From the NCBI RefSeq assembly GCF_030386795.1, contig NZ_JANUQM010000008.1:62001-126000 (forward strand): 64,000 nucleotides of DNA. Reading direction: 5' to 3'. Below, one piece after another: positions 1-8,810 of the stretch. Positions within the stretch are counted from its first letter, which is position 1. Each line of letters begins with the position of its first letter. Under the pieces are notes generated by a model. The model did not search any database and was not told the origin of the DNA. It saw nothing but the letters and a program-made list of their open reading frames with translations. Source of the stretch: Streptomyces sp. S.PNR 29 (GTDB lineage Bacteria; Actinomycetota; Actinomycetes; Streptomycetales; Streptomycetaceae). Position numbers and translations under genes: made by a program.

Positions 1-1031
1 ACCGTGGTCCGGGTCACGCCGTAGATGGTGCCCTCGGGGTATCTGACACTCGTGTTGTGCTGCTGGATGGTGCCGCAGTGCCACCCTGTCGTGGAACCGG
101 AGCGGCAGACCGACGCGCCGACGAGCGCCTGGACCGAGCCGGTGACCTGCGCCCTCTGGCCCCCCTGCCCCCTGATGTCAGCGGTGGCGCGCCAGCCGCT
201 GTTGACGCCCACCCAGGCCATGTCCCGGACGGGGAACGTGGACGCCTGGACCGTTCCCTGGGCGGCCCCGTTGAAGCCGGTGGTCCTGGCTCCGGCCCTG
301 CCGCAGTGGCCCGCCGTGGCGAATCCCTGTGTCTGGCCCCTGGTGACGGAGAAACCGATGGAGCAGCGGGCGGTGCCGTTGATGTAGTAGGCGTCACCGC
401 CGACGAGGTCCTCCAGCAGCCGCGGCCGGTCCGCCGACACCCGGACGCCCACGCCCTGGTCCTGGACGCCCGCGGCCTTGATGAAGGAGGTCGCGGCCGA
501 CAGCTTCGTCGCCTGGACGACGACCCGGTTCGCCGGCAGGTCGACATACCAGACCGGTGTCTCGCGCGTCCCGCCCCGGACGGCGGCCGCGTCCAGCTTC
601 TCCTTGACGGCTTCGAGGTCGCTGAGCGGCTTCTTGACGACCGCGGCCTTCGCGCCCTGGGCCTGGATGACGGGCACGTCGGCGGCGTGGGTGGTGGCGA
701 CGGTGAGCTCGGCGGAGGTCGCCCCCCGTACCCAGGCGCCGGCGAAGTGCTTGCCCAGGGCGATGCGCAGGCGGCCCGCCCGGGTGCCCGCCTCCGCCTC
801 GTTGACCAGCCGTGCGGCCGCCTGGGCCGGCGTCAGCTTCAGGTCGCGCTCCAGGGCGCGCAGCACCTGCGCCGACGGCTTGTCGGCGCCGAGCGTCTGC
901 GCGGCGGTGGGCAGGGGGCCCGGCGCGGGCGGCTGCTCGGCCGCCACGGCCGAGGTGGTCCCCATGAGGACGAGGGCGCCGAGAGCGGTCAGGGCGGCGC
1001 GGCTCCTGACCGCGCCATGTCTGCCGACCAT
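1..1031 (-). CDS. Streptogrisin-like secreted serine protease (S1E), C-terminus cut by window edge
   Basis: Secreted chymotrypsin-fold protease of the streptogrisin/alpha-lytic protease family, made as a pre-pro-enzyme. About 343 residues are visible. Residues 1-31 form a signal peptide with an AVA-A cleavage site. Residues ~45-210 match the alpha-lytic-type pro-domain. The mature part starts near the GGDAYYING segment (~211). The catalytic His242 lies in ATAGHC and Asp270 in VRDMAWVG, and the family segment STTGWHCGT is present. The catalytic Ser (GDSGG) would lie past position 1, so its absence comes from the window edge and not from decay. The ATG at 1031 follows an AGGAGG ribosome site 5 bases upstream. 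Whether the enzyme is of the A, B, C or D type cannot be decided without the C-terminus. Confidence 0.9.
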   Translation of the reverse strand, partial: MVGRHGAVRSRAALTALGALVLMGTTSAVAAEQPPAPGPLPTAAQTLGADKPSAQVLRALERDLKLTPAQAAARLVNEAEAGTRAGRLRIALGKHFAGAWVRGATSAELTVATTHAADVPVIQAQGAKAAVVKKPLSDLEAVKEKLDAAAVRGGTRETPVWYVDLPANRVVVQATKLSAATSFIKAAGVQDQGVGVRVSADRPRLLEDLVGGDAYYINGTARCSIGFSVTRGQTQGFATAGHCGRAGARTTGFNGAAQGTVQASTFPVRDMAWVGVNSGWRATADIRGQGGQRAQVTGSVQALVGASVCRSGSTTGWHCGTIQQHNTSVRYPEGTIYGVTRTT

Positions 1032-1311
1032 GGGTGTGCCTCCTTCGGACAAGGGTGGGTGTGCGTCAGAAGCCTTAGGCCTAGCCGGAAAGCCCCGGAG
1101 CGATGTCGGCGGCGGGTGTCTTTCGCGCTTTGGGGGACGCCCAGGGGTGCCATGTGCAGTACGCGGACGGGCGGGGAGCCGTCGGGGCGGCCAGGCCCCT
1201 GCAGGGACTGCGTTGACTCATCGCTGGCGTACGGCCTGATCCCGGAGGCCCACCAGGGCGAAGGACACGCCGAGCTGAAGCACTTCGCCCGACCGGCCCA
1301 GCCGGTGGACG

Positions 1312-1530
1312 TTGCGCATCGAACGAGCAAGGGACGCGGCGGAGTTGGACGCCGGCGTCGTCAACGCGACCGGTGGCCCCGCACCCGACGCCTGGCGGCG
1401 CGTCGTCGCCCTGCTGATCCAGTCCTTCGAGGCCCCGGCCCGCGGTCCCCTGCCCGCCTCGCCCGAGCATGACGCCCTCTACCAGGCCATGCTCCGTCCC
1501 GGTCCGGCGGGCGCCGCGGCTCCGGAGTAG
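1312..1530 (+). pseudogene. Possible remnant of a TetR-family C-terminal domain
   Basis: A 72-codon open stretch starting at TTG. Its protein (ARDAAELDAGVV, then PDAWRRVVALLIQSFEAPA) looks like the C-terminal end of an SbtR-like TetR regulator, where an RAxxAGEL-type helix is followed by a DPDAWRRxLALLLDGLRA-type helix. No helix-turn-helix precedes it, there is no ribosome site, and upstream frames are interrupted. I read it as the 3' scrap of a decayed regulator. It could also be chance coding potential in GC-rich DNA. Low certainty. Confidence 0.35.
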
Positions 1531-2171
1531 GCGTCGCTCCCAGGTTGCCCCCGTCCAGCGGCACAGCCACCTGATGGCAAGGCCCGCGGCGCGACCCCTG
1601 GCGTCACGGCGCTGATCCACGACGACCAGGGGTGCGCCGGCGCATGCTCGGCCTCGCGCTCGGAGGGGCGGCGCAGGCGTCGGCGTCCGGCCGGCCAGGA
1701 CACCAGCACACCTGATGGACAGCTGCCTGTACCACGGCGTCACCGTGATGCGCGCGGCCTGCTCGGCTCGTCCGCCGCCCGGAGTATGCGTCATTGCAGC
1801 CTCCCTGATCGCGCGCCACCGAGCCCGATCGGTGCGCGCCGGCATGTCCTCGCCCTTCGTCGGTATCGCCGCAGTCCCCCACAACGCGGTCAGAGCCATG
1901 GGCAAGGGAGCCCCACCAGGAAGGACGTCTTCGGTGCCGAGCGTGAAGGAAACCAGCCGGTTGCCGCGGTGATCGACAGCGAGGGGCTTGGAGGAAGGAT
2001 TGAGCATGGGGAAGCCTGCCCCAACTCCTGCGCGCCCAACGCCGTGGACAGGCAGGAGCGCGGCGGCAGCAGCGATGCGCGCGTCACGATCAAAAGCGGC
2101 GTCCCAACCGCCTCAGGCAGTGGCGCGCGGCCCTCCTCACATGGGCACGACGCTGACCGAAGACACGGACC
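1531..2171. other. Gene-poor stretch, no supportable gene
   Basis: Open frames exist on both strands, but none has a ribosome site, a recognisable domain or consistent codon use. The stretch lies between the TetR-like remnant and the end of phoD, and base composition is more even than in the flanking genes (several A-rich and T-rich patches around 1930-2100). I take it for decayed sequence. No inverted repeats or transposase motifs were recognised. Confidence 0.4.
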
Positions 2172-3836
2172 CTAGGCGGGTCTCAGGCCCGGGGCGCCCG
2201 CCTCGGTGACGAAGGACGCGGCCGTGGTGATGGGGGCGCCCGGTGTGGTGACGGCGGAGACGGTCCTGAAGTCGATCCGTGCCGCCCGGCGGTCGAGTTC
2301 GACCCGGACGTAGCCTCGTTTGCCGTTGTAGAACTGCATGTGCGGGTTGGCCCTCAGGTACGTGTCCCAGTCGGCGGGCTTCTCCACGCCGTCCTTGCCG
2401 CTGGTGACGGAGGTGCAGGTGAGTTCCGTGCCGAGGGTCCGCGAGCGCGGGTCGTCGAAGTCGTCCTTGATGTCGAACGCGTAGGCCACATGGACGTCGC
2501 CGGTGAGGACCAGCCAGTTGTCGATGCCGGCCGCCTTCGCCCCGGCGACAAGCCGGTTGCGTGAGGCGCGGTAGCCGTCCCAGGCGTCCATGGAGACCCA
2601 GGCCCGGGCGTCCGGGCCGAACTTGCGCTGCGAGAAGCACACCTGCTGCGGCATCACGTTCCACAGCGCGTCCGACGCCCGCCACCCGTCGATCAGCCAG
2701 CGCTCCTGCGCCTCCCCCGTCATGGTGCGCGTCGGGTCGTCGGCCTCGGACTCCGGAACGTGCGGCCTGTCGCCGTAGGCCTGGTCCGAGCGGTACTGGC
2801 GGGTGTCGAGCACGTCGAACTGGGCGAGCGTGCCCCAGTGCAGCCGGCGGTACAACTGCGCGTCGGGGCCCTGCGGCAGTTGCGCGGCGCGCAGTGGCTG
2901 GTTCTCCCAGTACGCCCGGTAGGCGGCGGCGCGCCGCAGCAGGAACTGCTCCGGCGGGCCGCCCTGTTCGTCGACGGCCCCGGCGTAGTTGTTCTCGGTC
3001 TCGTGGTCGTCCCAGGTGACGATGAAGGGGTGGGCGGCGTGCACGGCCCGCAGGTCCGGGTCGCTCTTGTACAGCGCGTAGCGCATCCGGTAGTCCGCCA
3101 GGGTCACCGCCTCCCGGTTGAACACGTCGGGCAGAGCCCCGACCTTGTAACGGCGTTCCCCGCCCGCGGAGTTCACGGCGTCCTCGTAGAGGTAGTCGCC
3201 GAGATGGAGGACGATGTCGACGTCGTCCTGCGCGAGGTGCCGGTGCGCGGTGTAGTAGCCGTCCTGGTAGGCCTGGCAGGCGACCGCGGCGAGTTTCAGG
3301 GGGGAGGCGGCGTCCCCGCGCCCGGGTGCGGTGCGGGTGCGGCCCGTCGGGCTGATCCAGGTGCCGGTGCGGAAGCGGTAGTAGTACTCGGTGCCCGGAG
3401 TGAGGCCCTTGACGTCGACGTGCACGCTGTGGCCGTACTCGGGCAGGGCCGTGGCGGTGCCCCGCCGCACGACGAGGACGAAGAACTCGTCCAGAGCCAC
3501 CTCCCACTCCACGTCGACGCGCTGACCGCCCAGCCCGCCGTCCGCCCGGAACGGGGCGGGCGCCAGCCGGGTCCACAGCAGCACGGAGCCGGGCAGGGGG
3601 TCCCCGGAGGCGACACCGAGGGTGAACGGATCGTCGGCGAGGCGGGCCGCGTCGAGTTGCGGAGCGGCGAACGCGCCCCGGGCCGGCAGATGGGTGCCGA
3701 AGGCGAGTGCGGCCGCCGCCGCGGTGACGGTGAGGAAGCGCCGCCGTCCGATGTGCCGGGCCGCGGCACGGAGCACGGCGTCGTGCGGGGAGAAGGCGTG
3801 CTCGGCCAGTGGTCTGTGACGGCCCGTGGGCGCCAT
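2172..3836 (-). CDS. phoD: Alkaline phosphatase D (PhoD family), Tat-exported
   Basis: Extracellular phosphodiesterase/phosphomonoesterase that releases phosphate from esters, using an Fe/Ca centre in characterised family members. 554 residues. A long Tat signal has the twin-arginine motif GRRRFLTV at 30-37 followed by an alanine-rich hydrophobic stretch. The PhoD N-terminal domain (FTLGVASGDP at 71) is followed by the metallophosphatase core, with Cys187 and the metal-site motifs GDYLYE (213), WDDHE (275-279) and TGDVHVAYAF near the C-terminus. The ATG at 3836 has AGAGGA upstream. The frame stays open further upstream, but that part is Arg/Cys-rich and unlike a PhoD leader. Monocistronic. 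Phosphate (PhoP) control would be expected, but no convincing PHO box was found. Confidence 0.93.
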   Translation of the reverse strand: MAPTGRHRPLAEHAFSPHDAVLRAAARHIGRRRFLTVTAAAAALAFGTHLPARGAFAAPQLDAARLADDPFTLGVASGDPLPGSVLLWTRLAPAPFRADGGLGGQRVDVEWEVALDEFFVLVVRRGTATALPEYGHSVHVDVKGLTPGTEYYYRFRTGTWISPTGRTRTAPGRGDAASPLKLAAVACQAYQDGYYTAHRHLAQDDVDIVLHLGDYLYEDAVNSAGGERRYKVGALPDVFNREAVTLADYRMRYALYKSDPDLRAVHAAHPFIVTWDDHETENNYAGAVDEQGGPPEQFLLRRAAAYRAYWENQPLRAAQLPQGPDAQLYRRLHWGTLAQFDVLDTRQYRSDQAYGDRPHVPESEADDPTRTMTGEAQERWLIDGWRASDALWNVMPQQVCFSQRKFGPDARAWVSMDAWDGYRASRNRLVAGAKAAGIDNWLVLTGDVHVAYAFDIKDDFDDPRSRTLGTELTCTSVTSGKDGVEKPADWDTYLRANPHMQFYNGKRGYVRVELDRRAARIDFRTVSAVTTPGAPITTAASFVTEAGAPGLRPA

Positions 3837-4017
3837 CCGATGTCCTCTCGTACGGGGCAGGCAGATGCCGGGGGCGAACGGCCCGCGGAGCCGGTCGGCC
3901 CTCTGGACGGTCGCCCCCGCGCACGCCGGCACCGGGTCCCGCGGGCCGGCACACGCGGTCTGTACCCGGGCCCGTCGCGCGGTGACGCCGACCCGCGTAA
4001 CACGGACCATGCATGCT

Positions 4018-4034
4018 AAGCAGACAAACTGCTT
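4018..4034. promoter_or_regulatory. 17-bp palindrome upstream of phoD
   Basis: AAGCAG and CTGCTT arms around a 5-base centre (acaaa), about 180 bp upstream of the phoD start, in an AT-richer pocket followed by TTTAAA. It could be an operator or part of the phoD promoter. It does not match the Streptomyces PHO-box direct-repeat pattern. The gene-free stretch 3837-4269 otherwise holds only the repeat and operator listed separately. Confidence 0.3.
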
Positions 4035-4120
4035 TAAACGGGCGGGGCTTGCGGAGTGGTCACACAAGGGGGGTACGCCATGTGCCGGACACGGGGGTCA
4101 TGGTGACGGTGCGGCAGCCG

Positions 4121-4157
4121 GCCGGGATGCCGAGATGCCGGGATGCCGGGATGCCGG
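4121..4157. repeat. Short tandem repeat, 8-bp unit gccgggat, about 4.5 copies
   Basis: Four consecutive 8-bp units (gccgggat, with one gccgagat variant), then a partial fifth. It lies in the intergenic region between phoD and the divergent YheO-type regulator. Probably a replication-slippage microsatellite. Copy number may vary between strains. Confidence 0.75.
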
Positions 4158-4201
4158 ACGGGCCGACTGTGCGGGCGCCTGGATCGCCGGGTGCCCGGCA
4201 T

Positions 4202-4236
4202 TGGACTGTCAGTCCAGCAGCTGGACGTGTAGTCTA
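4202..4236. promoter_or_regulatory. Twin operator-like palindromes upstream of the YheO-type regulator
   Basis: A perfect 15-bp palindrome TGGACTGTCAGTCCA at 4202-4216 is followed by an imperfect copy TGGACGTGTAGTCTA at 4222-4236 (11 of 15 identical). The offset is 20 bp, two helical turns. The second copy overlaps a plausible -10 region just upstream of the GTG at 4270. Autoregulation by the downstream regulator is the simplest reading. Confidence 0.5.
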
Positions 4237-4269
4237 GAAATCCGACGAGGCGGACGAGGTGAGGGCACG

Positions 4270-4965
4270 GTGGCGGGCGAACGGGACCTGGACGGTGAAC
4301 GGGACGCGATCCTCGCCGCGCTCACCCCGGTCGTGGACGGGATCGCGGCGACGTTCGGGCCGGTCTGCGAGGTGGTCCTGCACGACTACCGGCGCCCGGA
4401 GCGGTCGGTGGTCGCCGTCGCCGGTTCGGTGACCGGACGGCAGGTGGGCGGGGCGATGAGCGAGATCGGCATGCGCGTGCTGGCCCGCGGTGACGACGCG
4501 GGCGACGAGCTGAACTACCTCACGCGGACGGGCAACGGGACGCTCCTGAAGTCCTCCACGATGGTGCTGCGCGACTCCTCGGGCACGGTGTTCGGCGCCC
4601 TGTGCGTCAACCTCGACGTCTCCGCGGTCGACCGGGCCCACGCCCTGCTCGGCGCGCTCGCCGGCGTCGCGGGCCCCTCGGCGGACCCGCCGACGACCAC
4701 CTTCGGCAACGACATCGACGCGGTGGTCGACGCCATCGTCGACGCCCATCCGCTGCGGCGGCACAAGAGCTGGGCGGAACTCGACCGTACGCAGCGCCTG
4801 GAGCTGTTCCGCAGCCTGGACGCCCGCGGTGTCTTCGCCGTACGCCGCGCCGTCGAGCAGGTCGCCGCCCGGCTCGGCATCTCCCGAGCCTCCGCCTACA
4901 GCTACCTCTCCCAGGCCCGAGCCGCGACCGACACGACTTCCGACCCCGATGGAGCAGACGCGTGA
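4270..4965 (+). CDS. YheO/DauR-type transcriptional regulator (PAS_6 + HTH_22)
   Basis: DNA-binding regulator of 231 residues. Residues ~10-125 form the YheO-like PAS domain (CEVVLHDY, then LNYLTRTGNGTLLKSSTMVL and ALCVNLDVS). Residues ~165-220 form the C-terminal HTH_22 domain, with the segments RRHKSWAELDR, ARGVFAVRRAVE and LGISRASAYSYL. DauR, a characterised relative, controls D-arginine catabolism genes. Similar regulators often sit beside PLP-dependent hydroxyamino-acid lyases, as here. The GTG at 4270 is preferred because it begins the conserved domain and follows the operators. Its stop overlaps the next gene's GTG by 4 bp, so the two are translationally coupled. Inference: it senses a small amino acid and controls the downstream lyase. 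Confidence 0.85.
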   Translation: MAGERDLDGERDAILAALTPVVDGIAATFGPVCEVVLHDYRRPERSVVAVAGSVTGRQVGGAMSEIGMRVLARGDDAGDELNYLTRTGNGTLLKSSTMVLRDSSGTVFGALCVNLDVSAVDRAHALLGALAGVAGPSADPPTTTFGNDIDAVVDAIVDAHPLRRHKSWAELDRTQRLELFRSLDARGVFAVRRAVEQVAARLGISRASAYSYLSQARAATDTTSDPDGADA

Positions 4966-5942
4966 CGACCACCACCCCACCGGTCACCCTCGACGACGTC
5001 CGCGATGCCGCCGCCCGGCTCAAGGGCGTCGCGCACCGCACCCCGGTCCTGCGCTCGCGGACCCTCGACGCACTCGTCGGCGCCGAGATCCTCCTCAAGT
5101 GCGAGAACTTCCAGCGCGTGGGCGCCTTCAAGTTCCGCGGCGCCTACAACGCGGCCTCCCGCCTCACGCCCGAGCAGCTGGCCCGGGGCATCGCCGCCTA
5201 CTCCTCCGGAAACCATGCCCAGGCCGTCGCCCTGGCCGCCCGGGAACTCGGCACCACCGCGGTGATCGTCATGCCCGAGGACACCCCGCCGTCCAAGCGG
5301 GACGCCGCCGCCGGCTACGGCGCCGAGATCGTCACCTACGACCGCTACACCGGCGACCGCGCCGCCATCGCCGAGGCCCTGGCCGCCGAGCGGGGCCTGA
5401 CCCTCGTCCCGCCCTACGAGCACCCGCACGTCATCGCCGGGCAGGGCACCGCCGCCCTCGAACTCATCGAGGAGGCGGGAGACCTGGACACCGTCATCAC
5501 CCCGGTCGGCGGCGGGGGACTGATCGCCGGAAGCGCCACGGCGGCCAAGGGCCTGCACCCGGGGATCCGGGTCATCGGCGTCGAACCGGAGGCAGGTGAC
5601 GACACCAAGCGGTCGCTGGAAGAGGGCCGGCGCGTCACCATTCCCGTCCCGCGGACCATCGCCGACGGTCAGGCCATCGACACCCCCGGGGAGCTGACCT
5701 TCTCCATCAACCGGAGGCTCCTCGACGGGATCGTCCTGGTCTCCGACGACGAGATCCGGGACGCGATGCGGTTCGCCTTCGAACGCCTGAAGATCGTCCT
5801 CGAGCCGAGCGGCGCCAGCCCGCTGGCCGCCCTGCTCTCCGGCCGCGCGGGTCCCCTGCCGCGCCGGGTCGGCCTGATCCTCTCCGGCGGCAACATCGAC
5901 GCCGCGCGCTTCGCGCGGCTGTGCGGAACCGGCGCCTCCTGA
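4962..5942 (+). CDS. PLP-dependent threonine/hydroxyaspartate ammonia-lyase family enzyme
   Basis: Fold-type II PLP enzyme of 326 residues that deaminates a beta-hydroxy amino acid. Lys57 in AFKFRGA is the Schiff-base lysine. SSGNHAQ (81-87) binds the substrate carboxylate, a GGGGLI phosphate loop follows near 185, and SGGNID near the end holds the PLP pyridine contact. It lacks the C-terminal ACT-like domain of biosynthetic threonine deaminase (IlvA). This suits the short catabolic group: threo-3-hydroxyaspartate ammonia-lyase, catabolic threonine dehydratase or serine racemase. Sequence alone does not separate these. It starts at GTG inside the TGA of the regulator gene. Confidence 0.85.
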   Translation: MTTTTPPVTLDDVRDAAARLKGVAHRTPVLRSRTLDALVGAEILLKCENFQRVGAFKFRGAYNAASRLTPEQLARGIAAYSSGNHAQAVALAARELGTTAVIVMPEDTPPSKRDAAAGYGAEIVTYDRYTGDRAAIAEALAAERGLTLVPPYEHPHVIAGQGTAALELIEEAGDLDTVITPVGGGGLIAGSATAAKGLHPGIRVIGVEPEAGDDTKRSLEEGRRVTIPVPRTIADGQAIDTPGELTFSINRRLLDGIVLVSDDEIRDAMRFAFERLKIVLEPSGASPLAALLSGRAGPLPRRVGLILSGGNIDAARFARLCGTGAS

Positions 5943-6027
5943 ATGGCGCCGCAGGATGGACGGACGGACGATGGAGGTGTGGGGCACGGCCCCCGCCCGG
6001 TCCGCTCGCGGCAGACGGAGACCGGCC

Positions 6028-6050
6028 CCGGCCGTAGGGCAAACGGCCGG
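6028..6050 (+). promoter_or_regulatory. Hairpin directly upstream of the cupin ribosome site
   Basis: CCGGCCGT (6028-6035) and ACGGCCGG (6043-6050) form an 8-bp GC stem with a 7-base loop, immediately followed by AAAGGAGGAG, the cupin gene's ribosome site. It may be the terminator of the upstream two-gene unit or a leader structure affecting cupin translation. Confidence 0.4.
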
Positions 6051-6064
6051 AAAGGAGGAGCGTC

Positions 6065-6424
6065 ATGCTTGAGGTGAAGACGCTCGACAAGCCGGACGAG
6101 CGGCGCGATTTCCCCCGGGGGCATCTGGAAGCCGTCCATATGACGCGGCTCGACTTCGCCGTGGCCACGTTCGAGCCCGGCTGGCGCTGGTCCGAGTCCG
6201 TGGCGCCGATCGCCGGGACCGACAGCTGCCAGATCCACCACAACGGCTATGTCGTCCAGGGCCGTATGCATGTCCGCATGGACGACGGTGCCGAGCGGGA
6301 GGTCGGTCCCGGCGACGTGTTCGTGGTCTCCCCGGGGCACGACGCCTGGGTCGTCGGCGACGAACAGTGCGTGGTGTACGACTTCGCGGGCGGCATGGCC
6401 CAGGACTACGCGAAGAAGGGCTAG
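6065..6424 (+). CDS. Small single-domain cupin protein
   Basis: 119-residue cupin. The beta-barrel motifs are partly recognisable: CQIHHNGYVVQGRMHVRMDDG for the first metal-site strand pair and VGPGDVFVVSPGHDAWVVGDE for the second. Only some of the usual His/Glu metal ligands are in place, so it could bind metal or only a small ligand. The ATG has a strong AAAGGAGGAG site. It lies 122 bp after the ammonia-lyase gene and may be read through from it. Its end faces the VWA gene 47 bp away. Catalytic function unknown. Confidence 0.75.
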   Translation: MLEVKTLDKPDERRDFPRGHLEAVHMTRLDFAVATFEPGWRWSESVAPIAGTDSCQIHHNGYVVQGRMHVRMDDGAEREVGPGDVFVVSPGHDAWVVGDEQCVVYDFAGGMAQDYAKKG

Positions 6425-6470
6425 AGACGGAAGTACGCGAAGAAGGCCGGAGCGGCTCCGCCCTCGCCCG

Positions 6471-7858
6471 TCACACCGGCAGCAGCCGGCCGACCAGAAC
6501 CCCGAGCTGCCGGGCGTTGCGGCACTCGTGCATCTCGACCAGCTCCGCGTAGGCCTCGGCGGCCGAGTCGCCCGTACCCCAGCGGGAGCGCTGCTCGGGG
6601 TTCAGCCAGTAGACGCGGCGGGCCCGTTCGGCGATGTGCCGCACCGCCGGCAGGTTCGGGTCACTGTTGTTCGTGCGGGCGTCGCCCAGCACGAACACGG
6701 TCGTCCGCGGGCCGACCGCGTCGCCGTACCGCTCCGCGAACTCGCCCAGCGCCACGCCGTAGTCGCTGCTGCCGTGCCAGCTGGTGAGCGTCGCCTCCGC
6801 GCTGATGCGGGCCCCCAGCGCCCCCGGGTCGGCGGCGCCGTGCACGAGCAGCCCGGTCACCTCGTCGACGCGGTTGACGAAGGCGAACACCCGCACCTTG
6901 CTGAACTGATCGTGCAACGCCTGCACCAGCAGCATCGTGAAGTCGGAGAAGCCCGCCACCGAGCCCGACACGTCGCACAGCAGGACCAGTTCGGGCCGAA
7001 CGGGACGGCGCCGCCGCAGCACCGGCTTCATCGGCACCCCGCCCGTCGACAACGACCCGCGCAGCGTCCGTCGCAGATCGATGGAGCCGCGCGAGGCACG
7101 GCGCCGACGGGCGGCGAGGCGCGTGGCGAGCTTACGCGCCAGCGGCTGCACCGTCCTGCGCAGCTCGGCCAGCTGGGCCCTCCCGGCGAACAGGAAGTCC
7201 ACCCGGTCGGCCGTCGGGGCCACCGCCCGCCGCGCTGTCTCGTCCCGGCCCCGCCGCTCGGCGACCCGGCGCCGCGCCTCCGCCGCCACCATCCGGCGGA
7301 AGACCTCGATGCGCCGCCGGATCTCGTCCTCCAGCAGCCGGTCGGTGAACCCGGCGCCGGCGCCCTGCGCCCGGACGCTGTCGCGGACCCGGGCGAGCAG
7401 CGTCTGCGGACGGATCCGGTCGAGCGTCTGGTGCGACGACCAGCCGTCCGAGGCGGGGGAGGAGCCTCCCCCAAGCTCTCGGCTTCGCTCGACCAGGGGG
7501 GACCCCCACCCCCCGAAGCCGTCGACCGCCTCCGCCGCCAATCGTGCCATCAGCGCCTGGTCGTCGGCGGCGAGCGCGTCCGCGAGCCGGTCGCGCAGGT
7601 CCTCCCGGTCCGCCGGACCGGACTCGGGCGCGCCGACGCCCCGCGGGAAGTACAGGTCGAAGACCGGGTCGAACACCGGCCGCTGGTCCGCGGTGTGCAG
7701 CAGCGTCGCGGCCAGCCCTTCGCGCAGCAGCTCCCGGTCCGCCAGGCCCAGGGCCTGAACCGCCTGCGCCGCGTCCACGGTCTCGCCGGTGCCGATCCGG
7801 ACGCCGTGGGCGCGCAGCGCCCCGACGAGCGAGGTCAGCCGCTCGGTGACACCGGTGG

Positions 7859-7862
<4 letters not shown>
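6471..7862 (-). CDS. VWA-domain CoxE-like protein, partner of the MoxR ATPase
   Basis: 463-residue protein. The C-terminal half is a von Willebrand A domain with the metal-site motif DVSGS (Asp297, Ser299, Ser301), a downstream Thr, and LGDARTN. The N-terminal part is the helical CoxE-type region. MoxR-VWA pairs are thought to act as chaperone systems that mature or insert metal cofactors. The GTG at 7862 overlaps the stop of moxR by 4 bp, so the two are coupled. Residues 117-136 (GGWGSPLVERS onwards) are encoded by a Streptomyces interspersed repeat inserted in frame. The segment is unlike the flanking helical sequence and probably loops out. Confidence 0.9.
7455..7514 (-). repeat. Streptomyces interspersed palindromic repeat inside a coding region
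   Basis: On the minus strand this 60-bp stretch carries the widespread element with the core CTGGTCGAGCGAAGCCGAGA, flanked by GGGGGTCCCCCC on one side and TTGGGGGAGG and CTCCTCCCCC on the other. I recognise it from many Streptomyces genomes, where it is normally intergenic. Here it lies inside the VWA gene, adds 20 codons and keeps the frame. Confidence 0.8.
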
Positions 7863-8716
<854 letters not shown>

Positions 8717-8750
8717 CGCAGGGCCTCCGGCTCTGGTCGCGGCAACGGCG

Positions 8751-8782
8751 GTGTCCGGACACCCCTGGGAGTGTCCGGACAC
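8751..8782. promoter_or_regulatory. Twin 12-bp palindromes (GTGTCCGGACAC) in the moxR promoter
   Basis: Two identical perfect palindromes GTGTCCGGACAC occupy 8751-8762 and 8771-8782, centre to centre 20 bp, on the same face of the helix. They lie 35-66 bp upstream of the preferred moxR start and close to the end of the ABC permease gene. A further AAGCGCTT palindrome sits at 8789-8796. This arrangement suggests a cooperatively bound dimeric repressor. No regulator gene lies next to it. Confidence 0.6.
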
Positions 8783-8810
8783 CTATCTAAGCGCTTGCTC
8801 ACAGCTTCTG

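Noticed and set aside
1..1031. Inactive protease lacking the catalytic serine
   Set aside because: The missing GDSGG segment lies beyond the window edge, so absence is not evidence of inactivity.
1081..2007. 308-codon open frame on the minus strand
   Set aside because: No ribosome site, no recognisable domain, and it runs through both the TetR-like remnant on the other strand and low-bias sequence. Typical chance frame in high-GC DNA.
3837..4069. PHO box upstream of phoD
   Set aside because: Looked for GTTCAYYYR-type direct repeats; only a 17-bp palindrome of different sequence was found.
4121..4157. 8-bp tandem repeat as regulator binding array
   Set aside because: The units are not palindromic, sit away from both promoters and look like a slippage microsatellite.
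8717..8782. Longer MoxR start (GTG at 8782)
   Set aside because: Adds 22 residues not expected in the family, has no ribosome site, and would bury two perfect palindromes in coding sequence.
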